Made by a program: the position numbers and the translations under genes | DNA from: Amphimedon queenslandica | Taxonomy: Eukaryota; Porifera; Demospongiae; Haplosclerida; Niphatidae | Direction: 5' to 3' | Assembly (NCBI RefSeq): GCF_000090795.2 | Contig: NW_003546260.1 | Coordinates: 476,528-540,527 of the forward strand | Length of the DNA: 64,000 nucleotides | In this document: positions 56,275 through 64,000 of the stretch, piece by piece | How positions within the stretch are numbered: the first letter of the stretch is position 1 | Layout: the number at the start of each line of letters is the position of its first letter | The notes under the pieces: model-generated | Database searches by the model: none | Seen by the model: the letters and a program-made list of their open reading frames with translations, nothing else | Told to the model about the DNA's origin: nothing

Positions 56275-58854
56275 GACTAGAATGGCGGCACGTGAAGCAT
56301 GCAGCAATTTGGCCACACCCACTTTTTATTGCCGCTATACGCACTGTTTTCTGTGCTTATCCTGCCATCCATTATAAGGGTGCCATGCCCATATCAATAG
56401 CTCTATTGAAGTTTTTAATATTAAAATTTACCAAAATATTTGATTCTTCTACTATTCTTACAAATAAAATCCTTGGCAATTGCTTCCAAATCTAATCCAT
56501 CAGTCCTATTACAATGAACATACTGTAGAAGTAGGTTATTGAGCTGTCATTCAGTCATACTACTTCTTAAGAAAGTCTTTATGTTGTAACTGGAAATGTG
56601 AAGTAGAGTTGAAGCATTTTATATACCTCTGTTAGCATGCCTTTATATATATCACTCTTATTCACAGCTTCTACAATTGTTCTTACATTGGTTACCATTT
56701 GAACTTTATTTTGAAATGCAGGTTTTGTCATATCTGAGAGAAGAGAGAGTTGACATTTTAAGCGATCTTGATCAATATCTAAAGTACAAAAATTCTGCAG
56801 CTTCTCACTAATACATATCTATTATCTTTTCACCATTGCTTGACTTAATCAGCAGGTCTTCAATCTCTCTAATTATAAACAAGTCTTCTTAATCAAAACG
56901 TCTCTTAACTTCTCCAGTTGCTAACTCCAGTGCTTCAAAGTAGATATGGTGATATCTATCAATAGGATGAAGGTATCTGTTACAGACCATCCACCATCAA
57001 CCCTCTTTGGGGCTCTCCTGTATCAAGGTAAAGTAGTTTCTTCTGTTAAATTTTCTCTTTCCTGGCGAATTGTAGCATAAAATGTGCTAAAAGATTCCTC
57101 AGTTCTTAATGATGGTAAGTGTGTGCATAGCAAATGAACTCCTCTTATTGCTTCCTGAATAGTCAAATCTTTAGCCTGTAAATTAATTGAGAATTGTTCT
57201 GCTGCTGAAAATAGTAAGAATGCTAATTTCAATCCAAAAAATGTGCAAACAGTTCCATAGATGACAAACCTCTAACTTTAGCAGCGTACTCATCATTTCA
57301 ATTTTCAATTTCCTCTAATGCAGCTTGAAGAACATTGTAGTTTTAAAGTATACTTTCAATTGATCTGTGGTGAACTGTCCACCACATTGGATATAGCATT
57401 CTGAGTGATGGTGATGTCTCACCTGTATCAATAGACAATTTATGTCTCAATGACTCAAGAATAAACAATCTTTTAGGAGAAAACTTAAAGAGTTGCACCA
57501 GATTCAATATGAAATCCATCACATTACGAAATAATTCATAGCTGTTAACGACATCTTTTAGACACAGGTTTAAACTGTTTGCTAAGCAGTGCACATTGAG
57601 GGCCTTGCTTGCTTCAGACTTCACTAATGCCTGAAGTCCGTTCCTAATACCACTCATAATGGACGCACTATCAAAAGCTTGTCCACAACATTGTGAAAGT
57701 AAAAGTGAACAACGTATGAGAATATCCTTAATGACATGAAAAAGAGTGGTAGACTTAGTGTTTGGAAGTTGAAATAATCCAAGTGTGTCTTCATGCACTA
57801 TGTCGACCGATCTAATTGACAGTGATAGTTGTTCATGAAGAGATACATCAGTAGCTTCATCAGCTATAATAGAATACCACATAGCATTTTTAATATTATT
57901 GAGGATGCTCCTTAAAATGGTATTGCCAATCATTGTGATAATTTTGACAATATCAGGAGAAATGTTATCCTTTTTTCTATGCGAAGTGTCCAATTCTGGG
58001 CACTTTTAAGCTTGAAACAGTAACAGATGGAGAAAGTTCCCATTTGCAGTAGTCTCAATATTCTCTCTGTGGCCACAAAAAAGCAGTCCTTGCCTCGCCA
58101 AAAGTCTAATTGAATGCAGTAGCTTCATTAACATACGTTGGTGATATTGTTGATCATATTCCAGTTGAGTACATTGAATTGTACATTTATCTCAGCAACT
58201 GTATCACTAGTTGCAGCAACTTTCATGACAGCTTCTTGATGCATACTACTGCATTCCTGATCACGAAACTTTTGAAGTGCCTTTTTAAGGTTTTAAAAAC
58301 CATCATCATCAAATGCTGGGCTATAATGTTTAGAAAATGTTAGAATGTGCTGAGATTTAGCAGTACAACAAGTACAACAGTATAGTTTGACATGAGAGGA
58401 GCTGGCACTTAGCCATGGGTACTTCTGAAACCTACTAGATTGAATTTTTTTATGAACTTTGTTTCTCCAAAGGGCTAGCCGACGGTTGATAAGGAGTAAA
58501 TGGGTCTGAGCAGCCTAAACACTGGCAATTACCATCACTACTAGTATCCACTGCCACTGATGCACTGCGCTGAGAGTGAGAGGCACAGTCACTGTTATCA
58601 TCGCTAGTGAGAATTGAGCTAAAATCCACTCGATTCACGACTTGATTAGTATCACTTGAGTCAGTGAATGTTAATAAGGGTGATGATGATCTGCTTCGTG
58701 AACGAGACTGAAGTAGCCCACGGTGCAGTAAGGACAGCTGTCTCGCCATTTTTAATGAAGTTATTATTAATAAGCTAATTAATAGAGTGAGTTAATAAAG
58801 TAAAGTTCAAAATTAATGGGGGCTCCTGCCCCCCTGCTTCTTACGCCACTGCTT
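56275..58854 (-). mobile_element. DUF4371-type hAT nested in the DUF6589 gene
   Basis: The right end is CAGTGGCGTAAGAAGC on the minus strand (58854 inward), followed by G-runs as in related hATs. The left end near 56275 (AATGGCGGCACGTGAAGCATGC) carries the recurring GCGAAGCGTGC-type motif and TTTGGCCACACCCAC, but the extreme terminus is worn. A matching 8-bp duplication is not clear (CTTACATA is at the right). It contains one decayed transposase. Confidence 0.72.
56424..58749 (-). pseudogene. hAT transposase with DUF4371 core, degraded
   Basis: The start ATG at 58749 gives MARQLSLLHRGLL, followed by an Arg/Ser-rich stretch and an acidic linker (TSDDNSDCASHS). A worn TTF-type zinc finger lies at about 58400-58060. 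The hAT core is best kept (57993-57343): WYSIIADEATDVSLHEQLSL, CCGQAFDSASIMSG, LNVHCLANSLNLCLKDV and MWWTVHHRSI, where the family usually has TRW. The dimerisation domain follows in other frames (about 57230-56430): LAFLLFSAAEQFSINLQAKDLTIQEAI, FYATIRQERENL, then LDLEAIAKDF at the end. Frame changes and stops separate these pieces. Its domain order equals the hAT at 20.5-23.9 kb, but the sequences are clearly different families. Confidence 0.78.
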
Positions 58855-59565
58855 ACATAGAGCATTGTTTTTTGGTGCTATAATTTGTCTAACCAATTTA
58901 GTTGGATAATGTATCTCAATAGTAGTCTACAAAAAGAGCCAAATACTCATGCGTACTGAATTAATTCATAGATGAAAAGTCGTCTTTATTAGTGTTTTCA
59001 GCAGGAATTTGATGAAACAAAATCCTTCTATTTTGTAATAATTATATAGTGTAAAATTTATTTGTTACATAATACATAAAATGCATACAATTTTCTTTGT
59101 ATTGGTTCTTTCATGTGATTTGGGAGGCCATGAATTGTTGCGTGTGAATATGGGTGTCACCTGCAACTGCATTGTTTATGCAATACCATATAAATGATTT
59201 TTTCAAGGGAATTATATTTTGCGAAATCTGAAATTCCAATTCCCAGATTTTAATTTCTCGAATTCTTCCACGTGTGCCATGTGGGTACCGTATTAAATTG
59301 ATTTACAAGGATTTAATTTTTGCAAATATGAGGAAATCCGCAAAATTTGTGAATTTTGCAACCCTCGAAAAAACCACTTATATGGTATAACCATTATGAA
59401 TAATTCATATTGACAAATTTTGTGACTAGGAACATGACCTTTAGAAGCTTGTACCACGCTCGTACGATTCCGACATAACCGCTCCTCCTTGCATGTGAGA
59501 AAGGGCCGGGTCTTCAGGCTAGGGTAGCAATAGAATTGAAGTATAAATACACAAACCAAGCCTAA

Positions 59566-59660
59566 AAGTATATCAGTAACCTTGTGGATACTGCCTTAAG
59601 TTCCATGAGGTCACAGGTTTGAATCGTGCTCTGAATCAATTTTTTTTATATTATATTTTT
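59566..59660 (+). repeat. tRNA-derived SINE-like fragment
   Basis: TATATCAGTAACCTTGTGGATA resembles a tRNA D-arm/A-box region. TTCCATGAGGTCACAGG followed by TTTGAATCG resembles an anticodon-3' side, variable loop and B box (GGTTTGAATCG against GGTTCGANNCC). The spacing of about 40 bases is right. A T-rich tail follows. The T stem pairs poorly, so this is a SINE relic and not a working tRNA gene. Confidence 0.4.
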
Positions 59661-60589
59661 TGAGGTCCAAGTACCATTTTATTTAAGGAAATACGGTATA
59701 TGACAAAAACACATCGATATTAGATTATAAAGGGATTGGCAACTATGTGCGCAGCCTGCAGAAACCAATATAAAGAAAAGTTATCACTTCCCTCATCCTG
59801 TTTTGTCCTAAGCAACAGGAGAGGTCCACTTTACTCTGTTCGTAACTTAGTCCCAGAAGTTGCAATAATCAACAAAAATATACATAAAATACCTCATAAT
59901 TTCTATATTTATCAGTGCAAATTTTATACAGTTACGCAAAAGCAGTAAATTGTTTCACTCAATACTAACAGCAGGTGTCTAGCAGGACTGGTTTTCTGAG
60001 GTTCCGTACCTTTTAGTAAAATGTGTCTTATTTTACAACAAAGAAGCAAGCATGGAACAATCAAGCGCTTTGAGTTGCATCTAACTGGGGTATTCTCAGA
60101 CTTGTAGCTCATATATCTCTCCAGAAGCTCAAATTTTGTGCTATACAAGTGACATTGTTTCTGTACCTTTATCTCTGAAACAATAAACGTTTAAGCCAGG
60201 AAAGAAACACATGCAACAGGTTAAGTGAACTGGCTAGTTATGGTATTGATATGTTCTTTTGGATTCCTATAAATGTGCCATTCTCTGGAAAAATTTGGCT
60301 TTTCTCCTGAATGCAGAAAATTAGAATCTATATGGTGATAACTACCGCCTACGCAGTTACCAATCCTTTGTACTCTAATATCTATGCTAAAACATTAGTA
60401 CTAATATACCCTATCCCAACTCAGTTTGTATCGGAAGTGGAAGCAGCTGCAAGGAATTTGAAAAATGTAAACGTGTCACTAATGACATCATATAATGATA
60501 TTCATAGAGACATTGCCAATATTAAGGCTGTTTTATTTCACTATTAAAGCAGTCTTGCTCTTTTTGATAAGCAGTTCAATAGTTACTGA
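59661..60589. other. Stretch without recognised gene
   Basis: AAGGAAATACGGTA at about 59685 resembles a pogo-type MITE end. Short open frames (59736-59948 and 60311-60547) are not recognised, and nothing else is supported. Confidence 0.35.
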
Positions 60590-60880
60590 TTTAACTAGTC
60601 TTTATAAAGGCTATCATCATCAGAAGGTCTCGCTCTGTTAGCTTTAAAAGAGAATTGTCATTTTAGGCACCTGACCACTTGTGCTTATTGAATAATATGA
60701 CATCATGAAACGTCATTGCAGTTATCTTTGGCATGCCATTAGGTTTTTAGGCAGAACCTAATTGTCAGGGTTTCCGACGAGTGAGAGATGCAAGACTAAC
60801 AGTTTCATCCACATCTCATATTTCTATAAAAAGTTATTCCAGTTTTTCTGTGTCTATATTAGACCCACACCAGCATACTC
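60590..60880 (-). repeat. Dispersed repeat R3, copy 2
   Basis: On the minus strand it matches 29222-29411, 29797-29918 and 32328-32400 in order. It lacks the R4 insert and the hAT, and so serves as the empty-site reference for both. Confidence 0.72.
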
Positions 60881-60903
60881 CATTCAATATTCTTCATTAA
60901 GTA

Positions 60904-61098
60904 TACCGTTTATGCCATATATTTTGCGGGTATAAATTTTTTTGCAATTTGGCTGAATTTTTATATTTGTGAGTAAAATATCGGGATTGAAATGTAATGG
61001 CCACACCTACTATACAATCAGCACGCTTGTTTGTGAATTTTTCCAAAATGCAAAATTTGCAAAATTTAATCCATGCAAAATATATGGCGTACACGGTA
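60904..61098. mobile_element. Palindromic MITE, 195 bp, TA-type
   Basis: Ends are TACCGTTTATGCCATATATT and the complement of TACCGTGTACGCCATATATT, followed by TTTTGC on both. TA lies at both borders, as expected for Tc1/mariner or pogo-driven MITEs. The interior is AT-rich with TTGCAAAATTT-like blocks and no gene. Confidence 0.78.
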
Positions 61099-62650
61099 GC
61101 ATTAAGAAATATACAAGATTACGGAATTAAAGCCATTTTTTGGTGTCAAAGAACTTTGCCACGGTATGGGCCACATGTTGCTTTTGTCACAACTGACCTT
61201 GTGCAGCAAACAGTCTGATTATATGCACCTCTCAAATGAATAAAAATAGGTAATTTTTCTGAACATTTAGGCCACACGTTTTCCTAACATATCAAGTTAT
61301 CTTTGCTGTAGTAGCCAATTTGATCTCTCCTTTTGTTTCAAAACACTTTATTTATTTCTTGTGTAAGCTCTTTTGTTGTTGTTTTGACTTTCAAACAGTT
61401 TTTCATAGGCCTATTATCTCCCTTTGGCATTTTCTGTTTTAGTACATTTAGCTTCGAAGAGCCAGGGCATTTGCCCCTCCATTGCAGAAGTGTATTTACC
61501 TGAGTCCTATGACTAGTGTCTGTCATCAGAGTTAGTCTCAGTCCATCAGGACAAGGTACAGTGCAAGAACTCACTCAGGTGTCAAGTTGCAGCTGGAATA
61601 TGGATGATCTGACCATCTTTTCATTTCTTTAACTGTAGAATTGGTCTTTATTCACAAGTAAGATTCACTCCAAGGATCATAAGTGTTCTGGAATAGCTAT
61701 TCATCAAGTACTTAGCTGTTAATAGTCACTTCTAGTATGAAGTACAGCTGTTCATACATTACATGATCTGTAATGTTAATATAAATGTTAATTACAACAA
61801 TTGTCTTGTAGTTTAACTATTAACTACTTGAGTATAAAGAGTATCATAAATCATAAAATCGAGAAGAGAGATAGAGTGAGAACCAAAATTGATAAGAGAG
61901 AAAAGTGATGTCTGTGGAGTCTTTTTATAAGATATGATCATGTGATGCATATAGACAAGAGTAGACACAAACCATAATAGCATGAAGAGATTGTGAGGAT
62001 TAGAGTAGATATGGAATTGAATAGAACTGAATTAAAGTCTAGAATAAGTAATTGTGTGAATGTGTGAATATGTTAATTACATGTACCAGTACAGTTATTA
62101 TATAGGCGATAGCTTATATGTAGGATTAAGGTTGATTTTTCAAGATGGCCGCCGTTTTTATGATTGTCAAACACTCATAACTCTTTTATCTTACGTTGTA
62201 CAGCCTTATAATTGGCTTAGATAAGCTCTCCTTCACTGAGCGATTCTCCTAGTACCTTTAAAGTGGACTGTAATGTAGCAAGAGCATTTCTGGAGAATAG
62301 GCCCAAATTCAAATTTCTAGCAAAATTCTTCAGACATTTTCTTCTTCTTCTTTCATCTTCTTCTATCAACACGGAAATCCTTTAATCCAGAGAGCCGCTC
62401 AAGTTGGCTTTTACATCATTCCTTTGAGCTTGGGTCAAGGACCGGACATGTGGCTTCAAAAAGAAGCAAGGACAGAGAACAATGGAAGACAAATTCCAGC
62501 TGCAGCACCGCGTGGGTTTGTGGTTTGACGCCATTTTAATTTATGCACACGTGATCAGCATGAAATGATTAACCTAACCACATAATCATAACAGAAAGTA
62601 ATTTATAAATTTAAGAAAAAAGAATGGAAACAAGTAAATAAAAAACATTA
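61099..62650. other. Stretch without recognised gene
   Basis: An open frame at 61574-61338 (minus) and scattered short frames are not recognised. CAAGATGGCCGCC near 62147 resembles motifs seen near other repeat ends in this window (AAAATGGCGGC). No domain or structure is supported. Confidence 0.35.
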
Positions 62651-62913
62651 AAAATGGAAAAGTAGTAGGATTAATGTGTAAAAAAGTAAAGAAACAAGAG
62701 GGTACTTGCAAAGTGGTGTTATAACAAATCCTATACCACTTCATGAAAGACATGGCTTAATAGTTATCATGTAGTAGCCTGTTTGGATAATTACAATGCT
62801 TTTGGGTTATATTCTTCATGCAGTGGTGTAGGATTTGTTATCACACCACTTTGCAAGTAACCTCTTGTTTCTTTACTTTTTTACAATATAATCCTACTAT
62901 TTTTCCACTTTTC
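62651..62913. repeat. Long fold-back with about 90-bp arms
   Basis: The left arm (about 62651-62742) and right arm (about 62821-62913) are inverted copies. They share AGTAGTAGGATTA, AAAAAAGTAAAGAAACAAGAG, ACTTGCAAAGTGGTGT and ATAACAAATCCTA. The loop is about 78 bases. The right arm overlaps the 3' end of the coding track at 62841-63302. Confidence 0.8.
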
Positions 62914-63302
62914 CATTGTGAGCTAGCAAAACAGTACCTATTGTCACAACTATCACAACATACCCAAAACCTCTCTTTATCTTCTTCATCAAATGCTAGC
63001 TCACAATTCTTACATTTTCCATCATCTGCAATATCTAGTTCATCAAGTAAAGACCCCAATCCAACTGCAGTATCTAGTGGGCTTGGCGAAGTACATTTGC
63101 CTTTCTGTTTCTTAGCTTTCCTTTCTTTTGAAATCCTTTCTTTCTCTTCTTTCTTCTTCTGCTTTTCTATCGCTTTTCTTTCTCTTTCTTGCTTCTTTCT
63201 CTCCTTTTCTTCTTGTTGCTCCTTTGCCTTCTTCATTCTCTCCAATTTGTTTTCTTCTCTTATTATCTTTGCATCAGCCTGAGCCTGTTCTTTCTCCTTC
63301 AT
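62841..63302 (-). pseudogene. Coiled-coil and CxxC zinc-finger protein fragment
   Basis: The minus-strand frame opens MKEKEQAQADAKIIREENK and continues as a Lys/Glu-rich coiled coil of about 70 residues. A basic patch (RKAKKQKGKC) and a linker LGSLLDELDIADDG come next. A paired-Cys finger follows (CKNCELAF...FWVCCDSCDNRYC). The layout of coil, linker and RING/PHD-like finger is typical of C-termini of jerky/pogo-type DDE_1 transposases. The frame upstream of 63302 is cut by the assembly gap. The last residues (KKVKKQEVTCKVV) are encoded by the fold-back arm, so the original C-terminus has been replaced. The identity as transposase tail is inference. Confidence 0.5.
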
Positions 63303-63396
63303 TTCCTTCAGAACAGAGGAGTCAGATAATTCTACAGCTTTTTGATTGACTTCTTTTCTTGCTTAATTAGTTTTATGGACAGGATTTGGAAAAACT

Positions 63397-64000
63397 NNNN
63401 NNNNNNNNNNNNNNNNNNNNNNNNNNNNNNNNNNNNNNNNNNNNNNNNNNNNNNNNNNNNNNNNNNNNNNNNNNNNNNNNNNNNNNNNNNNNNNNNNNNN
63501 NNNNNNNNNNNNNNNNNNNNNNNNNNNNNNNNNNNNNNNNNNNNNNNNNNNNNNNNNNNNNNNNNNNNNNNNNNNNNNNNNNNNNNNNNNNNNNNNNNNN
63601 NNNNNNNNNNNNNNNNNNNNNNNNNNNNNNNNNNNNNNNNNNNNNNNNNNNNNNNNNNNNNNNNNNNNNNNNNNNNNNNNNNNNNNNNNNNNNNNNNNNN
63701 NNNNNNNNNNNNNNNNNNNNNNNNNNNNNNNNNNNNNNNNNNNNNNNNNNNNNNNNNNNNNNNNNNNNNNNNNNNNNNNNNNNNNNNNNNNNNNNNNNNN
63801 NNNNNNNNNNNNNNNNNNNNNNNNNNNNNNNNNNNNNNNNNNNNNNNNNNNNNNNNNNNNNNNNNNNNNNNNNNNNNNNNNNNNNNNNNNNNNNNNNNNN
63901 NNNNNNNNNNNNNNNNNNNNNNNNNNNNNNNNNNNNNNNNNNNNNNNNNNNNNNNNNNNNNNNNNNNNNNNNNNNNNNNNNNNNNNNNNNNNNNNNNNNN
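63397..64000. other. Assembly gap (run of N)
   Basis: The last 604 positions are N, so the gene upstream of 63302 on the minus strand cannot be followed. Confidence 0.99.

Larger units (their letters stand above)
51423..59521. mobile_element. RecQ helicase + DUF6589 DNA transposon (AcademH-like), 8.1 kb
   Basis: The boundaries are direct. TAGCATGGAGACCCGGCC at the left and complement of TAGCCTGAAGACCCGGCC at the right are the tips of inverted repeats. These reach about 120 bp inwards, sharing TTTC.CACATG.AAGGA, TGGTACAAGCTTCTAAA and GAATTATTCATAAT-like blocks. A 9-bp flank pair TGGTAGAAA / GGGTAGCAA (7 of 9) is a probable duplication. Inside, a RecQ-like helicase (plus) and a DUF6589 gene (minus) converge. 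A DUF4371 hAT is nested in the start of the DUF6589 gene, and a fold-back MITE sits in the helicase. A helicase-bearing lineage, AcademH, has been described for animals and fungi; assigning this element to it is inference. It is inactive. Confidence 0.78.

Noticed and set aside
62818-63349. Plus-strand Ser/Phe/Leu-rich frames
   Set aside because: They are complements of the Lys/Glu-rich coiled coil on the minus strand.

Overview
The window is AT-rich animal DNA with no intact host gene that I can recognise. Nearly everything is transposable-element sequence. I see metazoan-style introns (GTAAGT donors), THAP, BED, SWIM and PHD domains, and several TE families known from early-branching animals. 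These include ISL2EU-like, Kolobok/Mutator-like, ZBED and DUF4371 hATs, pogo, CR1-like LINE, BEL/Pao and a RecQ helicase plus DUF6589 element. A demosponge such as Amphimedon would fit, but that is inference from the TE mix.

Layout. 1-6.3 kb: a CR1/Jockey-like LINE on the minus strand, split by a 4.34-kb ISL2EU-like DNA transposon with an AT target duplication. It carries a THAP-DDE transposase and a SWIM-YqaJ-PHD gene. 6.3-13.4 kb: fold-back repeats, a gag-like fossil, an inverted-repeat element, and a degraded ZBED hAT. 13.4-17.6 kb: two copies of a fold-back MITE, a long repeat called R1 here, and a decayed pogo-type transposase. 17.97-25.68 kb: a 7.7-kb element with TTAA duplications and GGGGGCGGG ends, encoding a Mutator-like transposase and a YqaJ nuclease. 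A DUF4371 hAT, itself holding a TTAA MITE, and a 562-bp MITE with a 9-bp duplication are inserted in it. 26.4-28.1 kb: a C48 (Ulp1-like) peptidase gene interrupted by hAT MITEs. 28.2-32.4 kb: more hAT MITEs and a 2.4-kb ZBED hAT with TIRs and 8-bp duplications. 32.9-40.6 kb: a nest of fold-back MITE, second MITE, and BEL/Pao fossil. 41.8-49.1 kb: a second BEL/Pao fossil containing two short LTR elements lying tail to tail. 51.42-59.52 kb: an 8.1-kb element with long TIRs and a 9-bp duplication, carrying a RecQ-like helicase, a convergent DUF6589 gene and a nested hAT. 59.5-63.4 kb: small MITEs, a tRNA-like SINE and a coiled-coil/CxxC gene fragment. 63,397-64,000 is an assembly gap.

How it fits together. 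The window is a layered deposit in which related copies and target duplications let several insertions be ordered in time. The most notable system is the RecQ + DUF6589 element, which resembles the AcademH idea of a helicase-bearing transposon. A short MITE at 24.4 kb has matching ends and the same duplication length. Also notable is that two unrelated DNA transposons here each carry a YqaJ (lambda-exonuclease-like) nuclease.
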